Made by a program: the position numbers and the translations under genes. Positions 1-7,702 of a stretch of 64,000 nucleotides of DNA are shown one piece after another. Source of the stretch: Stenotrophomonas sp. ZAC14D1_NAIMI4_1 (GTDB taxonomy: Bacteria; Pseudomonadota; Gammaproteobacteria; Xanthomonadales; Xanthomonadaceae); NCBI RefSeq assembly GCF_003086775.1, contig NZ_CP026001.1, positions 1,762,407 to 1,826,406 of the forward strand, in the 5' to 3' direction. The notes beneath the pieces are model-generated. The model saw only the letters and a program-made list of their open reading frames with translations, did no database searches and had not been told where the DNA came from. Position 1 is the first letter of the stretch; every line of letters starts with the position of its first letter.

Positions 1-879
1 GCCGCTCAAGGCCAGCCGCTCGCGCACGTAGGCTTGCCCTGCCGCGCTGGCCTGCAACCGCTGCACGCCCGCGTTGAAGGCGGCATCGTCACCGAAGCCG
101 CTGTAGACCGTGCCGACGTTGCCGGCCGGCATGCCGGCGGCGCGCTGCGCCAGTTCGTGCAGGACCAGTGCGTGCAGGCTGATCACACCGGCCAGTGCAT
201 CGGGCGCCACCTGCAGGCGGGTGGCCAGCTGTGCGGCAGCTGCCGGCCGGGTTGCCAGCGCGGTGGCAATGCCCTGGTACAACGCCATCTGTGGCAGCGC
301 AGCGGCCTCGCGCGAGACCAGGCCGCCTGCAGGCAGGCCGTCGGCCTTGGGAAAGAAGTAATCAAAGGCCACCAGGGTGGTCAGCAGATCCTCGGCCAGC
401 GCTTCGCCCGGCAGGTTGGCCCCACACAGCGAAATGCCGCCGTCATAGGCCTGCGGATGCTGTTCCAGGCTGGCTACGGTGACCGCGCCGCCCATCGAGA
501 AGCCGAGCATCCACGTCCTGCGCACCGGCTTCAGTTCGGCCAGCGTGTGCTGGCGCAGGCGTTCCATGTCGGCCACCGCGTCGGCCACCGCCCAGCCCTG
601 GCTGGAATAGGCGCTCTGCGCGACCGCGTAACCCGCATCCAGCAGCGCCTGGGTGCTGTCGGCAGCGGCCATCGGCGTCGCGCGCGGCACGCCGACCGGT
701 TCGTAGCCATGGGCCAGCATCACCAGCTCGCCGTTCCAGTGCGTGGGTACATCCAGCCGCCATGGCGCGCCCTGCAGTTCGCCGTTGAGCGAGCGTGGCG
801 CAGGCGGGGCGGCGGCGTGCAGTGCGGTCGTGGGCAGCAACAGGCCGATGGCCAAGGCCAGTAGAAGCAGCAGGCGCAT
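1..879 (-). CDS. Secreted alpha/beta hydrolase, 3' end cut by window edge
   Basis: The gene reads from 879 down to the window edge, giving 293 residues with no stop, so the C-terminus is missing. A hydrophobic start of about 23 residues ending near LHAAA looks like a signal peptide, suggesting export. An HG oxyanion motif lies at residues 57-58. A GFSMGG nucleophile elbow at 126-131 gives the likely catalytic Ser128, the mark of alpha/beta-hydrolase esterases and peptidases. The catalytic Asp and His would lie further on, and the His is probably beyond the edge. The substrate cannot be told. The next gene, lysR, is on the same strand about 90 bp away and probably separate. Confidence 0.85.
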   Translation of the reverse strand, partial: MRLLLLLALAIGLLLPTTALHAAAPPAPRSLNGELQGAPWRLDVPTHWNGELVMLAHGYEPVGVPRATPMAAADSTQALLDAGYAVAQSAYSSQGWAVADAVADMERLRQHTLAELKPVRRTWMLGFSMGGAVTVASLEQHPQAYDGGISLCGANLPGEALAEDLLTTLVAFDYFFPKADGLPAGGLVSREAAALPQMALYQGIATALATRPAAAAQLATRLQVAPDALAGVISLHALVLHELAQRAAGMPAGNVGTVYSGFGDDAAFNAGVQRLQASAAGQAYVRERLALSG

Positions 880-966
880 CGCGTTCGTCCTTGCAGGAAT
901 GTGCCGAGCATAGGCGCAGCCCCTGCGGTGCGCGCGCTGCACTGCGACAGCACGCGCATGCCGGGC

Positions 967-1875
967 TCAGGCCGGCTGCTGGCCGGTCGCGGTTTCGATG
1001 AGCGTATGGCGGAAGGTTTCCACCAGCGGCCGCAGGTTGATGCGGTGCCAGGCGGCCCACAACGGCGTGCGGTAGCTGAACCACGGCAGCTCGCGCAGTA
1101 CCACGCCGGCCGGTGCCTGGTGGTCCAGGCTGCGCTGCAGGGTGGTCAGGCCCAGCCCGGCAGCCACCAGGCCGAGCGCGGCCAGTGGCTCGCTGGCTTC
1201 CATGGCGATGCTCGGGGTGAAACCGGCCTTCGCGCAGGCGGCGATGAAAGTGTCGTGGCGCAGCGCGCTTTCCTTGTGCATCACCCCGATCCACTGCTGG
1301 CTGGCCAGGTCATCGGGTGTGATCTGCTCGGCACTGGCGAGGGGATGTCCCGCGGGCAGGGCCAGCAGCATCGGGTCGTTCAGCACCTGCGTGGCCTGCA
1401 GATCAGGATCGTCGAACGCGGGCGGTTCGCAGACCAGGGCGATGTCCAGGCTGCGCTGGCGCAGGCCTTCCAGCTGCACGTCCGATTGCTGGTTGTACAG
1501 GGCGATATGCACGGCCGGGCGATCGCCGCGCAGCGCGCGCAGGGCGGTGGGCAGTACGCCCGAGTGCATGGCGTATTCCAGGTAGCCGATGCACAGGCCG
1601 CCCTCGTCGCCCCGGCCCAGGCGCCGGGCCAGCGACTCCAGCCGGTTGGCGTGGGTCAGCAGGGCCCGCGCCTCCGCCAGGAAGGTACGGCCATCGGCCG
1701 TCAGGCGGATGCGCTGCTGCGAGCGCTCGAACAGCTGCAGCTCCAGCCGTTCCTCCAGCTGGGCGATCTGGCGGCTGAGCGGGGACTGGGAAATGTGCAG
1801 GCGCTCGGCGGCGCGGCCGACGTGTTCATCTTCGGCGACAGCCACGAAGTAGCGAAGTTGGCGGAGATCGAGCAT
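967..1875 (-). CDS. LysR-family transcriptional regulator
   Basis: A 302-residue protein of normal LysR length. The N-terminal winged helix-turn-helix (residues 1-60, with the pattern LRQLRYFVAVAEDEHVGRAA and then SQSPLSRQI) binds DNA. Residues 90-295 form the periplasmic-binding-like effector domain. It is divergent from an aldo/keto reductase starting at 1979, the usual LysR layout, so it probably controls that gene and itself. An imperfect inverted repeat (1876-1885/1914-1923) fills the shared promoter region. The inducer is unknown. Confidence 0.92.
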   Translation of the reverse strand: MLDLRQLRYFVAVAEDEHVGRAAERLHISQSPLSRQIAQLEERLELQLFERSQQRIRLTADGRTFLAEARALLTHANRLESLARRLGRGDEGGLCIGYLEYAMHSGVLPTALRALRGDRPAVHIALYNQQSDVQLEGLRQRSLDIALVCEPPAFDDPDLQATQVLNDPMLLALPAGHPLASAEQITPDDLASQQWIGVMHKESALRHDTFIAACAKAGFTPSIAMEASEPLAALGLVAAGLGLTTLQRSLDHQAPAGVVLRELPWFSYRTPLWAAWHRINLRPLVETFRHTLIETATGQQPA

Positions 1876-1923
1876 AAGACCGTCCGGGACTCAAGATTGG
1901 AAAATTATGTCTTGGACAGTCTT
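1876..1923. promoter_or_regulatory. Inverted repeat between lysR and the aldo/keto reductase, possible LysR operator
   Basis: AAGACCGTCC at 1876-1885 pairs with GGACAGTCTT at 1914-1923 (one mismatch). They flank an AT-rich core containing ATTGGAAAATTAT, which fits the loose T-N11-A LysR pattern. The repeat begins one base upstream of the lysR start codon and lies about 55 bp before the aldo/keto reductase start. Role inferred from position and symmetry only. Confidence 0.45.
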
Positions 1924-1978
1924 ACCGGGCAAGCCTAGCCTGTGCCTCAACCTCAACAACCTCCCCAAGAGGACCCCC

Positions 1979-2998
1979 ATGAGCATCAATGAACTGCTGG
2001 CCGGCAAGACCCTCGGCTTCGGTACCGCCCCGCTGGGCAACATGTTCCGCGACATCCCGGAAGCCGAGGCCCAGGCCACGGTGGACGCGGCCTGGGAGCA
2101 GGGCACGCGCTACTTCGATACCGCCCCGTTCTACGGCGCCGGCCTGGCCGAGATCCGCCTGGGCGACGCGCTGGCCAGGCGCAACCGCGAAGATTTCGTG
2201 CTGAGCACCAAGATCGGCCGCCTGATCCTGGATGAAGTGGAAGACACCAGCGCCCGCGACCTGGGCGAGAAGGGCGGCCTGTTCGTCGCCGGCCGGCCCA
2301 ACAAGCTGGTCAATGATTACTCGGCCGACGCCACCCTGCGCTCCATCGACGACAGCCTGAAGCGGCTGAAGACCGACCGCCTGGACATTGTCTGGGTGCA
2401 TGACATCGCCCAGGACTTCTACGGCGATGAGTGGCTGTCCTACTTCGAGACCGCACGCCGCGGCGCCTTCCGGGTGCTGACCCGGCTGCGCGAGGAGGGC
2501 GTGATCAAGGCCTGGGGCCTGGGCGTCAACCGCGTGGAGCCGATCGAACTGACCCTGGATCTGGACGAGGCGCGCCCCGATGGCTTCCTGCTGGCTGGCC
2601 GCTACTCGCTGCTTGACCATGAGCGCGCGCTGCAGCGGGTGATGCCGAAGGCGGCCGAGCGCAACACCGGCATCGTCGTGGGTGGGCCGTACAGTTCCGG
2701 CGTGCTGGCCGGTGGCAGCCACTTCGAATACCAGCAGGCCTCGCCGCAGATCCTGGCCAAGGTTGAACGCATGAAGACCATTGCTGCTGCGCACGGCATC
2801 AGCATCAAGGCCGCCGCACTGCAGTTCTCGCTGGCCAACCCCGCCGTCGCGGCGGTGATCCCGGGCGCCAGCCGTCCCGAGCGCATCGCCGAAGACTACG
2901 CGGCGCTGAAGGAAGTGATTCCGCCTGCGTTCTGGCAGGAACTGCGCGCGCAGGGGCTGGTGTCCGCCGACGCGCCGCTGCCCATCGATCTGCGCTGA
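1979..2998 (+). CDS. Aldo/keto reductase (D-threo-aldose 1-dehydrogenase-like)
   Basis: 339 residues in an AKR-type TIM barrel that reduces or oxidises carbonyls with NAD(P)H. The catalytic set is visible: Asp47 and Tyr52 in DTAPFYG, Lys78 in STKIG, and a His in WVHDIA near residue 138. The C-terminal cofactor-binding segment AAVIPGASRPERIAED is present. The overall pattern is closest to the L-fucose/D-threo-aldose dehydrogenase and pyridoxal dehydrogenase branch; the exact substrate is uncertain. The start at 1979 follows an AAGAGGA ribosome site; an upstream in-frame start at 1907 lies inside the shared promoter and is rejected. Confidence 0.88.
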   Translation: MSINELLAGKTLGFGTAPLGNMFRDIPEAEAQATVDAAWEQGTRYFDTAPFYGAGLAEIRLGDALARRNREDFVLSTKIGRLILDEVEDTSARDLGEKGGLFVAGRPNKLVNDYSADATLRSIDDSLKRLKTDRLDIVWVHDIAQDFYGDEWLSYFETARRGAFRVLTRLREEGVIKAWGLGVNRVEPIELTLDLDEARPDGFLLAGRYSLLDHERALQRVMPKAAERNTGIVVGGPYSSGVLAGGSHFEYQQASPQILAKVERMKTIAAAHGISIKAAALQFSLANPAVAAVIPGASRPERIAEDYAALKEVIPPAFWQELRAQGLVSADAPLPIDLR

Positions 2999-3016
2999 GC
3001 ACGGAGGAGACCTGCC

Positions 3017-3427
3017 ATGGCAACCGCATCTGCATCACTCACCGTACCGGCCAGCGCCGATCGCGTCTGGAACCTGATCGGCGGCTTCGATTCGCTGCCG
3101 GACTGGCTGCCGTACATTCCCACCAGCACGCTCAGCGAAGGCGGTCGCGTGCGCCATCTGGCCAACCCCGACGGTGATGTCATCGTCGAGCGGCTGGAGG
3201 CGTTCGACCAGGCCGGGCGCAGCTACACCTACTCGATCCTGCAGGCACCGTTCCCGGTGACCGGCTACCGGTCCACCCTGCGCGTGGTCGAACTGGACCA
3301 CGGTGCGCGCATCGACTGGTCCGGCACGTTCACCCCGGTGGGCGTCAGCGATGAAGCGGCCTCGGCATTGTTCGAGGGCATCTACCGTGACGGCCTGGGG
3401 GCGCTGCAGGCCACGCTGGCCGGTTGA
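3017..3427 (+). CDS. SRPBCC-family protein (polyketide cyclase/MxaD-like)
   Basis: 136 residues with the START/Bet v1-like pattern: an N-terminal strand and VPASADRVWNLIGGFDSLPDWLP, then GGRVRHLANPDGDVIVERL, then a long C-terminal helix ending in GLGALQATLAG. These proteins form a cavity for hydrophobic ligands; the ligand here is unknown. A strong GGAGGAG ribosome site precedes the ATG. It lies 18 bp after the aldo/keto reductase and is probably co-transcribed with it, so it may share that substrate. Confidence 0.85.
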   Translation: MATASASLTVPASADRVWNLIGGFDSLPDWLPYIPTSTLSEGGRVRHLANPDGDVIVERLEAFDQAGRSYTYSILQAPFPVTGYRSTLRVVELDHGARIDWSGTFTPVGVSDEAASALFEGIYRDGLGALQATLAG

Positions 3428-3508
3428 ACAACGCGGTTGCCCACGGCACGGCCGGATTCGATACGATGGGTCGCATCAGCCATCATCTGCTTGATCTGGA
3501 GTCCTGCC

Positions 3509-4342
3509 ATGGTCGACCGCCTTGCCATCCTGCTGGAACGTTTCGCGGTCAATGCCTCGGTGTTCCATGCCGGCGCGCTGTGTGGCATCAACAGCCTGCA
3601 GGGCGAGGACGAGGCTGGCCAGCTGCATCTGGTGCGGCGCGGGCCGGTGCAGGTCAGCCATGGCCAGCAGACCGTGCAGGTGGATGCGCCGAGCCTGCTG
3701 CTGTACCCACGGCCGATGCCGCACCGCTTCAGCACCGATCCGCAGCACGGCGCCGACATGGCCTGCGCCAATCTGCATTTCGAAGGCGGCCGGCTCAATC
3801 CGATCAGCGCGGCCCTGCCGGATTTCATCTGCATGCCGTTGGCCGATCTGTATGGCGGCAGCGCCGCGCTGGACCTGTTGTTCGAGGAAGCCTTCGAGCA
3901 GCGCTGCGGGCGCACGGTGATGGTCAACCGACTGTTCGAGGTGGTGATGATCCAGGTGCTGCGCCAGTTGATGGAAGGCGGGCAGATGCGCGGCGGCCTG
4001 TTCGCCGGGCTTGGCCACCCGCGCCTGCGGCTGGCCCTGGTGGCCATGCACGAGGCGCCGTCGCAGGCCTGGACGCTGGAGGACCTGGCCGAAACCGCAG
4101 GGATGTCGCGCAGTGTGTTCGCCGCCAGCTTCCGCGAGGCGATGGGGACCACGCCCGGCCAGTACCTGCAGGGCTGGCGCGTCAGCCTGGCCCAGCAGGC
4201 GCTGCGCCAGGGCCGCCCGCTGAAGCGCATTGCCGACGATGTCGGCTACGGCAGCGAGGCTGCGCTGTCACGTGCATTCAAGGCGCACACCGGGCAGTCG
4301 CCACGGCAGTGGCGCGATCAGGATCGCGCCAGCGCCGCCTGA
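3509..4342 (+). CDS. AraC-family transcriptional regulator with cupin sensor domain
   Basis: 277 residues. The N-terminal half resembles the AraC-binding cupin domain of the CupR/AraC_N type (LHLVRRGPVQV, then LLLYPRPMPHRF). Residues about 180-272 hold two helix-turn-helix units (SRSVFAASFREAMG and IADDVGYGSEAALSRAFKAHTGQSPRQWR), the classical AraC signature. The start at 3509 is chosen because the sensor domain begins there; an in-frame start at 3437 would add 24 poorly conserved residues. Its 3' end lies only 4 bp from that of the convergent crcB. Targets are unknown. Confidence 0.88.
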   Translation: MVDRLAILLERFAVNASVFHAGALCGINSLQGEDEAGQLHLVRRGPVQVSHGQQTVQVDAPSLLLYPRPMPHRFSTDPQHGADMACANLHFEGGRLNPISAALPDFICMPLADLYGGSAALDLLFEEAFEQRCGRTVMVNRLFEVVMIQVLRQLMEGGQMRGGLFAGLGHPRLRLALVAMHEAPSQAWTLEDLAETAGMSRSVFAASFREAMGTTPGQYLQGWRVSLAQQALRQGRPLKRIADDVGYGSEAALSRAFKAHTGQSPRQWRDQDRASAA

Positions 4343-4346
4343 GCGA

Positions 4347-4739
4347 TCAGCCCATCACCAGCCGGGCCAGCTTCATGCCGCCGAAGAGGCCGGCCAGGCC
4401 GAGTGCGACCGAACCGCCGGCATACAGGGCGGCCAGCCCATGCTGGCCGCGCTGCAGCAGCAGGCCGATTTCCAGCGAGTAGGTGGAGAACGTCGTGTAG
4501 CCACCGAGGATGCCGGTGGTCAGCAGCAGCCGCAGCTGCGGTGATGCACCGTTGCGCAGGGCGAACGCCTCCACCACCACGCCCATCAACAGCGCGCCGC
4601 TGATGTTGATGAGGAAGGTGGACCAGGGCCACGGGCTGCCAACCGCAACCCGCGCGCCGAGCAGGTTGCAGGCGTGGCGCAGGCACGCGCCCGCGCCGCC
4701 CCCCAGGAAGACCAGGACATAGTTGTTCAGTGCTTGCAT
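4347..4739 (-). CDS. crcB: Fluoride ion exporter CrcB/Fluc
   Basis: A 130-residue inner-membrane protein with four hydrophobic segments, the standard size for Fluc channels that export fluoride as dimers. It has the N-terminal GGGAGACLRH region, a conserved Asn in FLINISG (residues 42-48) and GGYTTFSTYSLE at 79-90, which holds the family's pore-lining Phe/Thr residues. The start at 4739 gives the family's N-terminus; the longer in-frame start at 4838 would run through the riboswitch and is rejected. The riboswitch about 90 nt upstream explains regulation by fluoride. Confidence 0.95.
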   Translation of the reverse strand: MQALNNYVLVFLGGGAGACLRHACNLLGARVAVGSPWPWSTFLINISGALLMGVVVEAFALRNGASPQLRLLLTTGILGGYTTFSTYSLEIGLLLQRGQHGLAALYAGGSVALGLAGLFGGMKLARLVMG

Positions 4740-4827
4740 CGTTTGCCTCGAGTGCTGGTTCGCAGGATCGACGGCGTACGCAATGGCGGGCACGGCCTGC
4801 CATCGACGAACGCCGGGTTCGTCAACA

Positions 4828-4885
4828 ACAGGAGCCATCAGCCATCAAAGGCGGTTATCGGGGGAGCCCCATCCCCATCACCGTC
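4828..4885 (-). promoter_or_regulatory. Fluoride riboswitch (crcB motif)
   Basis: Read on the minus strand, the segment has the hallmarks of the crcB RNA motif: GGTGATGG, then a GGGGCTCCCC stem-loop, then AACCGCC, then GCTGATGGCTCCTG. These match the conserved blocks of the known fluoride aptamer, including the pseudoknot-forming segments. It lies in the leader of crcB about 90 nt before the start codon, the expected place. Binding of fluoride should turn crcB expression on. Confidence 0.92.
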
Positions 4886-4922
4886 CATGCTACCAGCGAC
4901 AGGCTGCCCTGCGCAGGAACGG

Positions 4923-5363
4923 TCAGGGCAGGGCGGTCGCCACCACGCGGGCCACCTTGCTGCGGCTGATGCCTTCGCGCAGCAGGTCGTTGGCCATCAA
5001 CCCCAGCGATGCCTGCCGCCGGAAACCAACGTCGAGCCCGCGCCGGGCCAGGATGTTGGCCACCATTTCATAGGCCGTTTCCCAGACATCCAGATACGCC
5101 TCGCTGGGCAGGTACATGTAGGCGGTGCCACGTTCGCCCACTGCGCCATCGACCGGACCGAACAGCAGCTCGCGTGGATCCATCTTCACCGCATCGGCGA
5201 TGCGGAAGAGCTGTTCGGCTTTTACGTGGTCGGCTTTGACGTTGTCGTTGAGCCAGTTGCTGACGGTGGCCGTGGTGCTTTTCGCGGCGCGGGCCAGGTG
5301 AGCCGGGCGGGTATGCCCGGCGTCCTTCATGGCGGCGGCGAGTCGTTGTCCAAGAGTATTCAT
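4923..5363 (-). CDS. XRE/CI-like helix-turn-helix regulator
   Basis: 146 residues. The first 70 form a Cro/CI-type DNA-binding domain (LGQRLAAAMKDAG, then AKSTTATVSNWLNDN, then EQLFRIADAVKMDPRELLFG). The C-terminal half (EAYLDVWETAYEMVANILARRGLDVG onwards) is helical and lacks the Ser-Lys LexA/CI peptidase, so SOS-type self-cleavage is not expected. It is divergent from a small Cro-like gene at 5442, the layout of a phage immunity switch, but no phage structural genes are nearby. Likely a domesticated or remnant repressor. Confidence 0.82.
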   Translation of the reverse strand: MNTLGQRLAAAMKDAGHTRPAHLARAAKSTTATVSNWLNDNVKADHVKAEQLFRIADAVKMDPRELLFGPVDGAVGERGTAYMYLPSEAYLDVWETAYEMVANILARRGLDVGFRRQASLGLMANDLLREGISRSKVARVVATALP

Positions 5364-5386
5364 CTATGCAAGCCAGCTTAACGCGT

Positions 5387-5402
5387 GGATTCAAAAGAAT
5401 CC
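5387..5402. promoter_or_regulatory. Palindrome between the CI-like and Cro-like genes, candidate operator
   Basis: GGATTC-AAAA-GAATCC is a perfect 6-bp inverted repeat in the 78-bp space between two divergent helix-turn-helix genes. This is the size and place expected of an operator for CI/Cro-type dimers. Function is inferred; only one clear copy is seen. Confidence 0.45.
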
Positions 5403-5441
5403 TTGCCACCAAAATAAGTCTGATGACGAAAGAGATCGAAA

Positions 5442-5651
5442 ATGGACGAAAAGTGGTGCAAGCGTCACGTGCGCATGCGGCTGGGCCTGGGCACCGACGC
5501 TGAGCTGGCCAGGCTCTTTGGAATCAGCAGATCCGCTGTCTCGCAATGGCCCGGCGACGTTCCGATTCCCGCGCTGCGGCGCTACATGCTGCAACAGCGT
5601 TATCCGGATCTGTTCCCGGCGGAAAAGAGCAATCAGGCAGAATCGGTCTGA
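5442..5651 (+). CDS. Small Cro-like helix-turn-helix protein
   Basis: 69 residues. The helix-turn-helix is TDAELARLFGISRSAVSQW (residues 18-36), followed by VPIPALRRYMLQQRYPDLFP, typical of Cro/YdaS-type phage antirepressors. An AAAGAG ribosome site precedes the ATG. It is divergent from the CI-like gene and probably the opposing half of a bistable switch. No phage neighbours are present. Confidence 0.75.
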   Translation: MDEKWCKRHVRMRLGLGTDAELARLFGISRSAVSQWPGDVPIPALRRYMLQQRYPDLFPAEKSNQAESV

Positions 5652-6014
5652 TTAACGACCGAAAATGTCGCATCCGGATCGGTCCACCCATTTTGTTAAG
5701 CGTGCTTATCGCAATAGGCGAATTCGATGGACAACGGGACAACGGGACAACGGGACAACGGGACGACGGGTGGACGGCAGGTCCGGAGCGGGCGCCGGTG
5801 TCGGCTTTGGCGCGACCCGGGGGTGAGGCAGTGACGCCTCTCGCATCATGAACGATTAATAATTTCAATCACAAAAGTCGCCCCCTGTAATTGACCTGTC
5901 GTGAAAATTATGACTAATTGGCATCAATCGGCCGTGAAGACCGGGAGTCTTTCAGTAGCACGCAAGTGGATCGGTTGACCGTCAACGATGCAGGACAAGT
6001 CCAACGGAGGTCGT
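5652..6014. other. Gene-free, AT-richer spacer
   Basis: 363 bp without a credible gene. It contains an 8-bp tandem repeat (5731-5770). From about 5850 to 5945 there is a stretch much richer in A+T than its surroundings, with TTGACC followed by TATGAC/CTAATT-like sequences that could form a promoter for the small gene at 6015. The composition suggests foreign origin or a silenced regulatory region. Confidence 0.5.
5731..5770. repeat. 8-bp tandem repeat, five units
   Basis: ACAACGGG repeats four times perfectly and a fifth unit reads ACGACGGG. It is a short variable-number candidate. The unit length is not a multiple of three and it lies outside any gene, so it cannot vary a protein but could change promoter spacing. 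Confidence 0.9.
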
Positions 6015-6251
6015 ATGGAATACGGCATGCATGGCTTGGCTGAACGGGTACGCCGCGAACTGGAAGCCAGTTACCACAAACACGGATGCGGTCCGGCGTT
6101 CTGGGATACCTACCAGCAGGTGCTTGACCGCCTGGTTCCGCAGGGAACCGAGCGTACCGAAGTCACCAATGATCTGGCGCTGATCATCGAGCAGCTCGGC
6201 ATCGTCCGCCGTGCGCAGCTGGTGCCGCCGGACGGCGGGCGCCCGCGCTGA
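6015..6251 (+). CDS. Small conserved-looking protein of unknown function
   Basis: 78 residues, soluble, mixed charge, with helical stretches (LAERVRRELEASYHKHGCGPAFWDTYQQVLDR). I do not recognise a family. A GGAGG ribosome site at 6006-6010 supports the ATG at 6015 over an in-frame ATG at 5988, which has no such site. It is convergent with the ferredoxin gene, whose stop is 1 bp away. The AT-rich spacer upstream may hold its promoter. Confidence 0.65.
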   Translation: MEYGMHGLAERVRRELEASYHKHGCGPAFWDTYQQVLDRLVPQGTERTEVTNDLALIIEQLGIVRRAQLVPPDGGRPR

Positions 6252-6252
6252 G

Positions 6253-7302
6253 TCAGCACAGGCGCCAGGCGCCGCAGGCCAGCAGGGCCAACAGCAGCGA
6301 TGCCAGCGCGGTGGTGCGTGTGCGCCACCGGCGGCGCGCCTGCCCGGCCATGGACTGCGGACTGCAGTAGCGCACCAGCCCTTCGCCGAAGCCGGCACGG
6401 TGCTGCTGCTGCGCGCACGCTTCCAGGCAGGCGCCGCAGGCAAGGCAATCGGCCTGTGGCCCATGGCGGATATCCAGCTGCATCGGGCAGGCGGTCACGC
6501 ACGCCGCGCAATCGGTGCAATCCCCCAGCCGGTCCGCACTGAAGGTGGGCATCGGCCCGGCCAGCAGCGGATGGGCGGCGCGGAATACGTAGTCCTGTGC
6601 CGTTGTCGGGTCGAGCAGGCCACGGCCGCGACCGAGCACGCCACCCAGGGCGGCAGGCCGCGCGCCGCGCGGTTCGCCACGGCGGGCGTCGTAGAGCATG
6701 CGCGGCGTATGCGGATCGGTCAGCAGTGGCTGCAGGCGCGCGAACGGGCACAGCGAACGGCACACCTGTTCGCGCAGGAAGCCCGCATTGCCGTAGGTGG
6801 CTGCGGCATAGAACAGCACCCAGAAGGCTTTCCAGCCAGTCCAGCCGCTTGCAGCAGGCAGGCCAAACAGGCCGTGGATGGGGCTGAACAGGCCGACGAA
6901 GGTGATGCCGGTCCACAGCGAGAGCAGGACCCAGCACAGCCGGGTCGCGACCGTGGCCACGCGCGGGGGCAGCTGTCGCGACAGCGCGCGGGCGATGCCA
7001 TCGAAGGCCCGCATCCACAGCGTCTGCGGGCAGGCATGGCCACACCAGACCCGCCCGGCGAGGTGGGTCAGCAGCGCCAGGCTCACCGCAAGCACCGCCA
7101 GCAGGCCCAGCAGCACGCCGACGTCATCGGGCCACAGGGTCCAGCCAAACAGGTCGAAGCGGCGCGCGGCAAGGTCCAGCAGCAACGCCTGGCGCCCGTT
7201 CCAGCGCAGCCAGGGCAGCAGATGGAACAGCGCCAGCAGGACGGCGCTGAGGGCGCCACGCCAGCGCCAGGGACGGGGCAGGGAGGGCGCGGCGCAGCTC
7301 AT
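6253..7302 (-). CDS. CcoG/RdxA-like polyferredoxin membrane protein lacking the C-terminal domain
   Basis: 349 residues with about five membrane segments. Cysteine motifs are CGHACPQTLW (near 90), CRSLCPF (near 185), CTDCAACVTACP (near 265) and CLACGACLEACA (near 290); the last two bind 4Fe-4S clusters. These match CcoG/FixG, the membrane reductase used in assembly of cbb3 oxidase. Known CcoG proteins are roughly 450-500 residues and carry a periplasmic Ig-like tail, which is absent here; the protein ends with one more membrane helix. Its ATG overlaps the stop of the upstream membrane protein (ATGA), so translation is probably coupled. An FNR-type box lies upstream at 7703. Confidence 0.82.
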   Translation of the reverse strand: MSCAAPSLPRPWRWRGALSAVLLALFHLLPWLRWNGRQALLLDLAARRFDLFGWTLWPDDVGVLLGLLAVLAVSLALLTHLAGRVWCGHACPQTLWMRAFDGIARALSRQLPPRVATVATRLCWVLLSLWTGITFVGLFSPIHGLFGLPAASGWTGWKAFWVLFYAAATYGNAGFLREQVCRSLCPFARLQPLLTDPHTPRMLYDARRGEPRGARPAALGGVLGRGRGLLDPTTAQDYVFRAAHPLLAGPMPTFSADRLGDCTDCAACVTACPMQLDIRHGPQADCLACGACLEACAQQQHRAGFGEGLVRYCSPQSMAGQARRRWRTRTTALASLLLALLACGAWRLC

Positions 7303-7586
7303 CCCAGGGGCAGCTCGTCGTCGTCGCCGTCGCCCATCGGCCGCAGCAGGTAGCCGGTCACCGCGCTGGACAGCGCCGTGACCGCCCAGAACATGAAGAA
7401 GCCCGCGGTGTAGCCCAGCTCGCGGCTGATCACGCTGGCGGGGAAGCTGATGGCCTGCAGTTGCAGGGGATCGACGAAGGCGAAGAACACAACGCTGGCC
7501 ACGCCGGCGGCGATGAAGCTGGGCCAGAGGATCGCGCCCCAGTGCTGGATCAGCCGCTGGCGGCGGCTGGAAGACGGTGTGTTCAT
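7299..7586 (-). CDS. Small two-helix membrane protein in the ferredoxin operon
   Basis: 95 residues with two membrane helices (ILWPSFIAAGVASVVFFAF and AGFFMFWAVTALSSAVTGYLL) and an acidic tail. No family is recognised. The start at 7586 is preferred over a longer in-frame start at 7703, which would run across the FNR-type box. It overlaps the CcoG-like gene by four bases, so the two are probably made together for a respiratory or oxidase-assembly role. Confidence 0.75.
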   Translation of the reverse strand: MNTPSSSRRQRLIQHWGAILWPSFIAAGVASVVFFAFVDPLQLQAISFPASVISRELGYTAGFFMFWAVTALSSAVTGYLLRPMGDGDDDELPLG

Positions 7587-7702
7587 GCGGTCCCAGGTCT
7601 GAGGAAGAGGGCGGCGCGTATACTTCGCGCTGGGCGGCGCAGCATCCGCAGGGCGTGCGTCCTGCAAGCGCGCCAGCCTAGGCGTGCCTGCCCGCCTCGA
7701 CA

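Noticed and set aside
4740..4838. Longer CrcB start at 4838
   Set aside because: It would code through the fluoride riboswitch and lacks the family N-terminus.
4923..6251. Prophage or genomic island
   Set aside because: Only two phage-like regulators are present; no integrase, structural genes or attachment repeats, and core-type genes flank them closely.
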